From Synechococcaceae bacterium WB4_1_0192 (GTDB taxonomy: Bacteria; Cyanobacteriota; Cyanobacteriia; PCC-6307; Cyanobiaceae): a DNA stretch of 5,193 nt. The stretch is taken from assembly GCA_009926195.1 (NCBI GenBank), contig RFPK01000150.1, forward strand, positions 1 through 5,193, in the 5' to 3' direction. The position numbers and the translations under genes were made by a program. Shown here in pieces: positions 1 through 5,193 of the stretch. Every line of letters begins with the position of its first letter. Within the stretch, counting starts at the first letter, position 1. Under the pieces are notes generated by a model. The model searched no databases. It saw only the letters and a list, made by a program, of their open reading frames with translations, and had not been told where the DNA came from.

Positions 1-83
1 TGACCCGCCGCCAGCGGCAGGTAGACCGACAGGCCGAGCAGCGCGCCCAGCAACATCTGCACCAGCAGGCCGTTGTCGATCAT
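1..83 (-). CDS. LivM-type ABC transporter permease, N-terminal fragment (cut by window edge)
   Basis: Only the first 28 codons or so are inside the window. They begin with ATG at 83 and read MIDNGLLVQMLLGALLGLSV, followed by YLPLAAG. This is a hydrophobic N-terminus with the 'YLPLAAGQ'-like stretch often seen at the first membrane segment of LivM-family permeases. The start lies 7 bases after the stop of the LivH-type gene, and no other in-frame start fits, because the ATG overlapping the LivH stop at 94 runs into TGA after four codons. No clear Shine-Dalgarno sequence precedes it, so translation is probably coupled to the upstream gene. The role is inferred mainly from position: HAAT-class importers nearly always encode LivH and LivM permeases in tandem, and the two form the heterodimeric inner-membrane channel. 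The fragment is too short for a firm family call on its own. Confidence 0.75.
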   Translation of the reverse strand, partial: MIDNGLLVQMLLGALLGLSVYLPLAAG

Positions 84-90
84 CGGCTGC

Positions 91-1032
91 TCATACCTTC
101 TCCACCGTGCGGCGGCCGAGCAGGCCGCTCGGGCGCAGCAGCAGCACCGCGAACAGGATCGCGAAGGCCAGGGCATCGCGCCAGCCGGAGGCTTCCGTGG
201 GCACCACGGCTTCCGCCAGCCCCATCAGCAGGCCACCGGCGATCGCGCCCGGCACGCTGCCCAGGCCGCCCAGCACCAGCACCGCCAGCCCCTTGAGTCC
301 GTAGCCGATTCCGAAATACGGGCCCGGCAGGCTGACGCTCACCCCGATCAGGCCGCCCCCCAGCCCGGCCAGGGCGCCGCTGATGAAGAACGAGAGGCGC
401 ACCATCGCTTCACTGTTGATGCCCAGCAGCTGGGCGGTGCTGGGGTCTTCGGCCACGGCGCGCAGGGCCTGGCCATTGCGGCTGCGCTCCAGCCAGAGGG
501 TGAGCACCAGCACCGCCGCCGCTGACACCAGCAGCAGCAGCAGCTGGATCGTGCGGATGCGCGCCCCGGCGATCACCAGGGCATCGGGCAATCCCGCCAG
601 GGCTTCGGCTGCCTGGGGAAAGGCATAACCCTCCGCTCCCATCAGGATCTGCAGCAGGTTCACCAGCACCACGCCGGCACCGAGGCTGGTGATCAGGGCC
701 AGCAGCGGTTCGGCCCCACGGCGCCGCAGCGGTGCGAAGGCCACGCGCTCCACCAGCAGGGCCACAAGGCCCGAGCCGCCTGCTGCGAGCAGCAGCGCCA
801 TCCCGAAGGGCAGGCCGCTCGCCAGCCCCCAACCCGGCAGCGCGCCGTTAACGCCGATCCGTCCGCCCATCAGCAGATAGGTGAGGTAGCCACCGATCGA
901 GAACAGCGCACCCTGGGCAAAGTTGATCACCCCCAGCACCGAGAACACCAGCGTGTAGCCGAGCGCCACGAGGGCATACACGCCGCCGCTGGCGGCGCCG
1001 TTGAGCAGGGTCTGCAGCAGGCCTTCGATCAC
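91..1032 (-). CDS. livH: LivH-type branched-chain amino-acid ABC transporter permease
   Basis: This is a full-length inner-membrane permease of 313 residues, the usual size for LivH. It forms one half of the channel of a HAAT-class importer, together with LivM. The N-terminus (residues 10-50) has the family pattern 'LNGAASGGVYALVALGYTLV' followed by GVINFAQG and GGYL. Residues 190-230 carry the cytoplasmic loop that contacts the ATPase (RAVAEDPSTAQLLGI, then the Gly-rich ALAGLGGGLIG). Residues 245-273 have GLKGLAVLVLGGLGSVPGA, and the C-terminus has the family ending RPSGLLGR. About eight hydrophobic segments are visible. The start is GTG at 1032: a strong GGAGGG lies 6 bases upstream, and the GTG overlaps the TGA of the binding-protein gene (GTGA). 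The gene is the second in the operon and its stop is 7 bases before the LivM-type start. The family is clear. The substrate is not: cyanobacterial relatives serve neutral amino acids (Nat-type systems) as well as urea (Urt). The symbol is a family label. Confidence 0.94.
   Translation of the reverse strand: MIEGLLQTLLNGAASGGVYALVALGYTLVFSVLGVINFAQGALFSIGGYLTYLLMGGRIGVNGALPGWGLASGLPFGMALLLAAGGSGLVALLVERVAFAPLRRRGAEPLLALITSLGAGVVLVNLLQILMGAEGYAFPQAAEALAGLPDALVIAGARIRTIQLLLLLVSAAAVLVLTLWLERSRNGQALRAVAEDPSTAQLLGINSEAMVRLSFFISGALAGLGGGLIGVSVSLPGPYFGIGYGLKGLAVLVLGGLGSVPGAIAGGLLMGLAEAVVPTEASGWRDALAFAILFAVLLLRPSGLLGRRTVEKV
239..246. repeat. HIP1 palindrome GCGATCGC
   Basis: This is an exact copy of the octamer GCGATCGC, inside the LivH-type gene. 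HIP1 is strongly over-represented in many cyanobacterial genomes, and a second copy lies at 1972-1979. The pair supports a cyanobacterial source. Confidence 0.7.
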
Positions 1033-2306
1033 GGCAGGCCCTCCGGCAGCGTGCGTTCCCGCACCAGGGCGAAACGGCCATCCCGGCCGCTGGCATCCAT
1101 GCGCACTTCCGCCACGTAGAAGCGGTCCTGGCGCACCTCGCCCTGGGGGCTGAACCCGATCGGCCCCAGCGGCGTGTCGTAGCGGCCGCTGAGCAGTTCA
1201 TCCATCAGTGCCGCACGGGCCTGGCCCAGCGTCACGCCGCTCAGCCCCCCTTTCCGTTGCAGGCGCTGGATCGCCTCGAACAGCACCTGATAGGCGGTGA
1301 AGGCCTGGGCCGTGATCTGCGGCGGCGGACGGTCGCCGTTGGCCTGGCGGAACAGGCGCTGGAACTGGCGATTGATTGGGGTGTTCAGTTCAGGGCTGTA
1401 GGCCTGGGCGATCAGGATGCCGTCGCACCAGCGCTGGCAGATCGGATAAATGTTCGGCGTGTTGAGCCCGTTGCCCACCACGATCTGGCCGCGGTAGCCG
1501 AGTTCCCGCAGCTGGCGGATCAGGTTGCCGCCGGACACCGCCTGCATCGAGACCACCATCAGCTGCGGCCTCAGCTGCAGCGCGGTGGTGATCGGGGTCT
1601 GGAAGTCGTTGTCGGCCAGCTGGGTGCGCTGCACCGTCACGGGGCTGAGCCCCCTGGCGGCCAGGGCCTTCTCGAAGATCGCCACCTCGGCGGTGCTGTA
1701 GGCGTCGTCCTGGGCGTAGAACACAGCCACGCGGCGGATGCCGGGATCGCGGCGCAGGGCCTCTTCGATCGAGAGCGGCGCAATCACCGAACTCTGGGCC
1801 GAGACGCGGCTGATGAAGGGACCGATCTGGGGGATGCCTTTGGCGGTGTTGGAGGGCGCCACCACCGGCACCGCCTGACGCTGGGCGATCGGATCGGCCG
1901 CGAAGGCCTGCTGGGAGAGGGTGGGACCGATCAGGGCTACCACCCCGCGGCGGATCAGCAGGTTGAAGGCGGCGATCGCACTGGCCTCCTCAGAGGCTCC
2001 GTCCTCGATCTGCAGCTGCACGGCACGGGCGGTGCCAGGCCGCTGCCGGGTCCATCGCTCGGCCAGGATCAGCCCCATGCGCTGATCCTGGCCGTAGAGG
2101 TTGGCGTTGCCGGTGAGCGCAATCGCAGCTCCCAGGTTGAGCGGGCCGGTGGGCAGCGCCTTCGCTGCAGGATCACTGCTGCGGCCCAGCCAGGCGATGG
2201 AGCCGATGCCAGCGGCGAGCCATGCAGCCAGTCGGAGCGATCCACGTCGCCGACGCTCGATCCGGCCGTTGCTGAGCGGCGTCAATGGCGGGGTGGACGG
2301 CGTCAT
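1029..2306 (-). CDS. Periplasmic substrate-binding protein of a HAAT-class (amino-acid/amide) ABC importer
   Basis: The protein has 425 residues from ATG 2306, the typical size of a LivJ/LivK-like (Peripla_BP_6) type-I binding protein. Residues 15-22 are Arg-rich (RIERRRRG), followed by a hydrophobic segment at about 23-40: an N-terminal export signal or anchor. No lipobox Cys follows. The run RRGSLR loosely resembles a Tat motif. The mature part starts near residue 56 with LNLGAAIALTGNANLYGQD, the usual first strand and ligand loop of the family. It continues with ALIGPTLSQQAFA, VPVVAPSNTAKGIP and VAVFYAQDDAYS, all at family-typical places. Cys290 and Cys294 (PICQRWC) could form a disulfide. 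An in-frame TTG at 2354 would add 16 residues; the ATG is preferred because the Arg-rich/hydrophobic signal then begins nearer the N-terminus, although neither start has a good ribosome site. The gene leads the operon and shares a 4-base overlap with the permease. It does not look like UrtA, whose mature N-terminus differs, so urea is not the favoured substrate. The ligand remains open. Confidence 0.92.
   Translation of the reverse strand: MTPSTPPLTPLSNGRIERRRRGSLRLAAWLAAGIGSIAWLGRSSDPAAKALPTGPLNLGAAIALTGNANLYGQDQRMGLILAERWTRQRPGTARAVQLQIEDGASEEASAIAAFNLLIRRGVVALIGPTLSQQAFAADPIAQRQAVPVVAPSNTAKGIPQIGPFISRVSAQSSVIAPLSIEEALRRDPGIRRVAVFYAQDDAYSTAEVAIFEKALAARGLSPVTVQRTQLADNDFQTPITTALQLRPQLMVVSMQAVSGGNLIRQLRELGYRGQIVVGNGLNTPNIYPICQRWCDGILIAQAYSPELNTPINRQFQRLFRQANGDRPPPQITAQAFTAYQVLFEAIQRLQRKGGLSGVTLGQARAALMDELLSGRYDTPLGPIGFSPQGEVRQDRFYVAEVRMDASGRDGRFALVRERTLPEGLP
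1039..1044 (-). promoter_or_regulatory. Strong Shine-Dalgarno site for the LivH-type gene
   Basis: The minus strand reads GGAGGG, then six bases, then the GTG start at 1032. It decides the start of the permease gene and lies inside the last codons of the binding-protein gene. It is the only strong ribosome binding site seen ahead of a gene start in this window. Confidence 0.8.
1972..1979. repeat. HIP1 palindrome GCGATCGC
   Basis: This is the second exact copy of the octamer in the window, inside the binding-protein gene. It has no known gene-specific function here and serves as a taxonomic hint. Confidence 0.7.
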
Positions 2307-2522
2307 TAGCCAGGCATTCTTGTCAATGCTGGGCGCAGCTTGATGGGCTGTCAACTCTTGCTGCAGGTAGCGTTCATAGGCAGGAGAGTCGGCAGATATT
2401 CAAGGCTGCAAGTCGTGGGCTGGATCTTGAGATGAATGCCCTCAGCATGAACCTCGCTTGCGGTAGACCGGTGCAGGTGGCTGAACCGTGGCAGAGTGAA
2501 CTCTGATGCCCGCAGATTCCCC
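2307..2522. promoter_or_regulatory. Divergent intergenic region between the transporter operon and the membrane-protein gene
   Basis: The 216 bases separate two divergent starts, so promoters for both sides should lie here. On the minus strand an exact TTGACA at 2354-2349 could be a -35 element, but the hexamer 17 bases downstream (CAGCAT, 2331-2326) is a poor -10. A second TTGACA at 2326-2321 would put its -10 inside the gene. On the plus strand GATATT at 2395-2400 is a weak -10 candidate without a clear -35. No NtcA box (GTA-N8-TAC) is seen. Base composition is a little less GC-rich than in the genes. No RNA gene is apparent. Confidence 0.35.
2323..2343. repeat. Imperfect inverted repeat upstream of the binding-protein gene
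   Basis: The left arm TCAATGCTG (2323-2331) pairs with the right arm CAGCTTGA (2336-2343) across a GGCG loop. One T is bulged, giving 8 paired bases. It lies 17 bases upstream of the ATG at 2306, where it could be an operator half-site pair or a leader hairpin in the transporter mRNA. Chance is also possible for a structure this short. Confidence 0.35.
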
Positions 2523-2972
2523 ATGTATGCCTTGCGTCTGCGTTGTGTGCAGGCCACCCAGGTCATCCTTGCTGTTTTCCTCGTCATTGCTGTGGTGTTG
2601 CAATGCCCGGACTTCCGCAATGCCACCGAGGTGTTCCCGATCGGTGGTTTTGCGGTCTTTCTCACGCTCGCGTCCTTCTCGATCAGTTGGTCCCGCGTCA
2701 ATCCACCCCTCTCCACCCTGGCCGAGCTCAAGCGAGTCAAGCGGGCTGGCCTGGATCTGTTGATCGCCACCGGCTTGACCCTCATCTCCGGTGGCTTGCT
2801 GAAGCTGGCCCAGGATGACGTGTTCAAGAGCACGCCCCTGGCGATGCCGTTCCTGGTTGTGCATCAGCTGGCTCTGGCGGTGGGTCTGCTGATCGGCTGG
2901 ATGGCGGTCTCGATCCTGCTCAGCCAGGCGGTCAACCCTGCGGTTGACCCCCAACCGAGCCAGCCCTGCTAA
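2523..2972 (+). CDS. Small four-segment membrane protein of unknown function
   Basis: I do not recognise this gene. The 149-residue product has four hydrophobic segments, at about residues 11-27, 38-56, 76-95 and 109-133, with short polar loops. The loop between segments two and three is basic (ELKRVKRAG, about 68-76), which would place it in the cytoplasm by the positive-inside rule, with both ends also cytoplasmic. Codon use is natural for this genome (Leu CTG/CTC, Gly GGC, Ile ATC), while the opposite strand reads as Gln/His/Arg-rich nonsense, so the gene looks real. The ATG at 2523 is chosen because segment one follows soon after; an in-frame GTG at 2496 would add nine polar residues. Neither has a good Shine-Dalgarno sequence. 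It is transcribed away from the transporter operon and toward the chitinase gene, ending 10 bases from that gene's stop. Nothing in the context assigns a role. Confidence 0.8.
   Translation: MYALRLRCVQATQVILAVFLVIAVVLQCPDFRNATEVFPIGGFAVFLTLASFSISWSRVNPPLSTLAELKRVKRAGLDLLIATGLTLISGGLLKLAQDDVFKSTPLAMPFLVVHQLALAVGLLIGWMAVSILLSQAVNPAVDPQPSQPC
2930..2949 (-). terminator. Perfect hairpin near convergent gene ends, possible terminator for the chitinase transcript
   Basis: The plus strand reads GGTCAACC, CTGC, GGTTGACC: a perfect 8-bp stem with a 4-base loop. On the minus strand it lies 33 bases past the chitinase stop, a natural place for a 3' end, but no T-run follows on either strand, so it is not a classical intrinsic terminator. 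It is also inside the last codons of the plus-strand gene (…QAVNPAVDPQ…), so it can form in both transcripts. The assignment is inferred from position and symmetry only. Confidence 0.4.
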
Positions 2973-2982
2973 TCCGGGCCCA

Positions 2983-5193
2983 CTACGCCAGGTTCGTGAA
3001 ATCGCTGATGCTGAACATGCCGTCGCCGCCGATCACCTGATCGAAGCCGGGGGCACGGCTGGCGATGTCCCCCAGCGTTTTGCCACCGAGCAGGGCATCG
3101 TGGGCGGCGCCGATCAGGCTCTGGCTGCCTTCGCTGTCGTTGGAGATGGCCCAGAACATCATCCCCCCCAGCCCCGCTGCCTGGACGTAGGCGGCTTTGC
3201 CGGCGATCGTGGCCGTGGTTTCCACCGAGCTCCAGATCTGGCTGCCGGGGTTGTAAGCGAAGGCGGCTTTGTTGTTGTCATCCCAGATCAGCTGGTAGCT
3301 GCCATCCTCGATCCCTGTGATCAGATCCTTCTGGTCGTAGGTTCCCTTCTCAAACGATCCTGGCGCCAGGGCAGCAGTGCCGCTCTGGCCATAGCCGGCA
3401 CTGTTGCCGGATGCCACGCCACCCCAGGCGCGGGTGTAGGCCGGCGCCCCCAGCACCAACTTGTCCATGGCGATGCCCGCCCGGCGGAACTGATCGATCG
3501 CCGTCACCACGTCGTAGCCGCCGCTGTCACCGGTCATGGCCGCCTGATGGCCGGTGCGGTTCTCCCAGCCGCCGTGAAAGTCGTACGTCATCACGTTGTA
3601 GAAGTCGACGTAGGGATCGATGGCCTGCAGATTCAGATTCGCCAGTTTTTCAGCTCCGCCGGGTGCAGCGACCGAGATCTCGATGCTCCGGCCTGTGCGC
3701 CCCTCCAGGGCCTTGAGCTTCTGATCCAGCACTTGCAGGGTCAGGGCAAAATTGGCTCCGTCGTTGTGGTTGACGCCATTGCTGGCGAGGCCACCACCGC
3801 CGGGATACTCCCAGTCAAAATCAACGCTGCTGAAGAAGTCGTAGTACTCCAGGTGATCGATGATCGACTGGGTGAAGGTTTCCCGGCCGGCCGCATCATC
3901 GAGGTTGGTGCTGAAGTTGCCGGAGAGGGTCCAACCGCCGATCGCAAAGCCGATGGTCAGCTCCGGATGCAGCTCCTTGAGCAGACGCAGCTGGTTGAGG
4001 TTGCCGGCATAGAGCTTCTGCCAGTTGGCTGCTGAATCGCCCACCCAGGCGCTGGCATCGCGCACCAGATCGCCGTCGGCCCGCAGCGTCAGGCTGCGCT
4101 GCTCGCCTGCCGCGAAGTGGGCCTCCACGGCGGCGATCTTCTGGGCTGTGCTGCTGCCACTGGGGCTGAAGCTGCCCTGCCATTGATCACGCCAGCTGTA
4201 CTGCTGACTGTGCTCCACCAGATAGGCCTGCCGCCCTTCGCTGAGAGCATGCCAGTCAGCCTGGTTGAATGTGCGCTGGATGCCCCCCTGTGAGCGACTC
4301 CAGGTGTCGGGTCTGGCCCGCACGAGCCGCGTGCCATCGCCACTCTCGGTGACGTCAAAGTCGCCGCCGCTCAGGTAGCTCTGCCGCCGCTCTTCGCTCA
4401 GGGCCTGCCACTGGCCGGCATCAAAGCGACGGCTCACCAGCTGGTCCGGCTGGGTGAAGGTCTTCTCGTAGGCCGCCCAGCTGTCGTGGATGCCGAGGCC
4501 GCCGGGGCTGTTGCTGTTCAGCCCGAGGTAGCCGGCCTGCACCATGGCTCCGGGAAGCACATTCAGCTCCGCCGCCATGAACGGGCGATCCGCCGCCGTG
4601 GGGGTGATGCCGAAGAAGCTGTAGTTCAGATGGGTCAGTGCATCGGCCTTCACATCCGCGACCCGGACGTCGCGGCCGTAGATGCCCCACTCCTCGAAGT
4701 AGCCCACGACCCGCATGGCGTCGTTCTTGATGACGGCGTCGCCGTCTGCGCTGAGGGTGTTCCTGGTGCCGTAGTCGTTGAAGATCGCGCTGAAGCTCCC
4801 GGCTGGGGCATCCAGCCCTGAGGCGACGGGGCTGGCGCTGCCCAGGGCACCGGGGGTGTCGCGGGCGATCGACCACATCGAGAGCATGCCCAGCCCCTTC
4901 TGGTGGGCGAAATCATCCAGCAGCTGCGCATCGGCCAGCGTGAACACCTCGCTGCTGATGTCGTTCACGCCGATCATCGGCGTCACGCCGAGCATCGACC
5001 AGGAGAAGCCCTGGTTGAATCCGGCAAACAGGGGCTGCAGCTGCGCCAGGGTGCTTTCGGCCGCCTGGATGGCATAGGCGCCCATGCTTCGGCCGTTCGG
5101 ACCGCTGGTGGGAGCGGCGGACTCGCCGTAGTCCATCGCCATCACATTCACGCCGTCGAGCTTCACGCCTGCGGCCAGGGCGGCCCGCACCAG
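2983..5193 (-). CDS. Two-module GH18 chitinase, C-terminal 736 codons (N-terminus beyond window)
   Basis: This is the C-terminal part of a large chitinase that would cleave beta-1,4-linked N-acetylglucosamine chains, probably outside the cell. The frame stays open through the right edge. Positions below count from the GTG codon at 5190. Residues 1-140 are the back half of a PF-ChiA-like GH18 barrel: VNVMAMDYG (14-22), MLGVTPMIGVND (66-77) and LSMWSIARD (103-111, Trp106). Its catalytic acid lies upstream and is not visible. A linker follows at about 112-156. Residues 157-700 form a ChiA-type GH18 module: VVGYFEEWGIYGR (161-173), IHDSW (234-238), AIGGWTLS (416-423), catalytic SSVDFDWE (454-461, acid Glu461), MTYD (534-537) and Trp680 in MMFWAISND. 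A ~130-residue insert (247-380) lengthens this module. The tail (701-735) contains VIGGDGMFS and no recognisable chitin-binding module. Odd points are Ser454 in place of the first Asp of DxxDxDxE, and Ala416 in place of Ser in SxGG; the main catalytic Asp457, Asp459 and Glu461 are intact. A secretion signal, if any, is outside the window or in the tail. Confidence 0.93.
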   Translation of the reverse strand: MVRAALAAGVKLDGVNVMAMDYGESAAPTSGPNGRSMGAYAIQAAESTLAQLQPLFAGFNQGFSWSMLGVTPMIGVNDISSEVFTLADAQLLDDFAHQKGLGMLSMWSIARDTPGALGSASPVASGLDAPAGSFSAIFNDYGTRNTLSADGDAVIKNDAMRVVGYFEEWGIYGRDVRVADVKADALTHLNYSFFGITPTAADRPFMAAELNVLPGAMVQAGYLGLNSNSPGGLGIHDSWAAYEKTFTQPDQLVSRRFDAGQWQALSEERRQSYLSGGDFDVTESGDGTRLVRARPDTWSRSQGGIQRTFNQADWHALSEGRQAYLVEHSQQYSWRDQWQGSFSPSGSSTAQKIAAVEAHFAAGEQRSLTLRADGDLVRDASAWVGDSAANWQKLYAGNLNQLRLLKELHPELTIGFAIGGWTLSGNFSTNLDDAAGRETFTQSIIDHLEYYDFFSSVDFDWEYPGGGGLASNGVNHNDGANFALTLQVLDQKLKALEGRTGRSIEISVAAPGGAEKLANLNLQAIDPYVDFYNVMTYDFHGGWENRTGHQAAMTGDSGGYDVVTAIDQFRRAGIAMDKLVLGAPAYTRAWGGVASGNSAGYGQSGTAALAPGSFEKGTYDQKDLITGIEDGSYQLIWDDNNKAAFAYNPGSQIWSSVETTATIAGKAAYVQAAGLGGMMFWAISNDSEGSQSLIGAAHDALLGGKTLGDIASRAPGFDQVIGGDGMFSISDFTNLA
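4219..4275 (-). repeat. Protein-level repeat, copy 2 (RTFNQADWHALSEGRQAYL)
   Basis: These are residues 306-324 of the chitinase fragment, the second copy of the motif, 52 residues downstream of the first in the protein. After each copy a stretch with Trp and Gly follows (DTWSRSQGG after copy 1, DQWQGSF after copy 2), so the repeat unit may be nearer 45-52 residues with only its first half well conserved. Confidence 0.65.
4372..4431 (-). repeat. Protein-level repeat, copy 1 (RRFDAGQWQALSEERRQSYL)
   Basis: These are residues 254-273 of the chitinase fragment. Copy 2 (306-324) shares the frame R-x-F-[DN]-x-x-[QD]-W-[QH]-A-L-S-E-x-R-Q-x-Y-L, with one extra Arg codon in this copy. Eleven or so positions are identical, including ALSE. 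The DNA has drifted at many third positions, so the duplication is not recent. Confidence 0.65.

Larger units (their letters stand above)
4051..4452 (-). other. ~130-residue insert in the ChiA-type GH18 module
   Basis: In Serratia ChiA-type enzymes the IHD-W stretch is followed within about 10-20 residues by the W-D…GNF-QL stretch that leads into SIGGW. Here the matching pieces, IHDSWAAYEKTF (234-245) and WVGDSAANW…AGNLNQL (382-401), are separated by about 130 extra residues (247-380). The insert is polar, rich in Gln, Arg, Ser and Trp, and contains two copies of a motif described separately. It sits between the first and second barrel strands, where it could project beside the substrate cleft. 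Its boundaries are estimated from remembered family patterns and may shift by several residues. Function is unknown; a substrate-binding role is only a guess. Confidence 0.6.

Noticed and set aside
73..525. Plus-strand open frame opposite the LivH-type gene
   Set aside because: It is a low-complexity Gln/Ala/His-rich shadow of a clear permease gene.
1029..2306. Identity as UrtA, the urea-binding protein
   Set aside because: The N-terminal strand and ligand loop (LNLGAAIALTGNANLYGQD) do not match the UrtA pattern I know, and no urease or urt-specific neighbour is visible.
1257..2309. A 350-codon plus-strand open frame antisense to the binding-protein gene
   Set aside because: The translation is rich in Gly, His, Asp, Arg and Gln with no domain pattern, and the opposite strand encodes a recognisable binding protein.
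2307..2522. NtcA nitrogen-control box in the divergent intergenic region
   Set aside because: No GTA-N8-TAC could be found on either strand; the region contains essentially no TAC partner at the right distance.
2442..2954. A 170-codon minus-strand open frame opposite the small membrane protein
   Set aside because: The product is a Gln/Arg/His-rich string, while the plus strand gives four regular hydrophobic segments with normal codon use.
2944..4035. A 363-codon plus-strand open frame antisense to the chitinase
   Set aside because: It mirrors the GC-rich third positions of the real gene, shows no family motif, starts inside the neighbouring coding region, and lies opposite a protein with clear GH18 motifs.
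4372..4431. Recent DNA duplication or mobile-element footprint in the chitinase insert
   Set aside because: The two copies are similar only at the protein level, with many silent and replacement changes, and there are no flanking repeats.

Overview
The window looks like chromosomal DNA from a high-GC cyanobacterium, most probably a picocyanobacterium of the Synechococcus/Cyanobium type. Three things support this: strong G/C preference at third codon positions, two copies of the cyanobacterial HIP1 octamer GCGATCGC within 5.2 kb, and mostly weak Shine-Dalgarno sequences. The genus is inferred from style and not proven. There are no RNA genes, insertion sequences, CRISPR arrays or phage genes to be seen.

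Left half (1-2306, minus strand): the start of an ABC importer operon of the branched-chain/hydrophobic amino-acid (HAAT) class. Reading in the direction of transcription it holds a periplasmic substrate-binding protein, a LivH-type permease that overlaps it by 4 bases (GTGA), and, 7 bases further on, the first 28 codons of a LivM-type permease cut by the left edge. The two ATPase genes expected for such a system would lie beyond that edge. The binding protein would capture an amino acid or related small molecule in the periplasm and pass it to the LivH/LivM channel; the substrate cannot be read from the sequence.

Middle (2307-2982): a 216-base divergent intergenic region with a small imperfect hairpin, followed by a plus-strand gene for an unrecognised protein of about 149 residues with four predicted membrane segments. 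Its stop codon lies only 10 bases from the stop of the convergent gene to its right, and a perfect 8-bp stem/4-base loop hairpin sits inside its last codons.

Right half (2983-5193, minus strand): the C-terminal 736 codons of a large chitinase with two family-18 glycoside hydrolase (GH18) modules. The first, PF-ChiA-like module is cut by the right edge and lacks its catalytic motif here. The second, ChiA-type module is complete, but carries an insert of about 130 residues containing a duplicated ~20-residue motif, and its catalytic signature starts with Ser instead of Asp. This enzyme is the most notable item: it suggests a secreted chitin-degrading activity in a photosynthetic organism. The nearby amino-acid importer shows no direct link to it.
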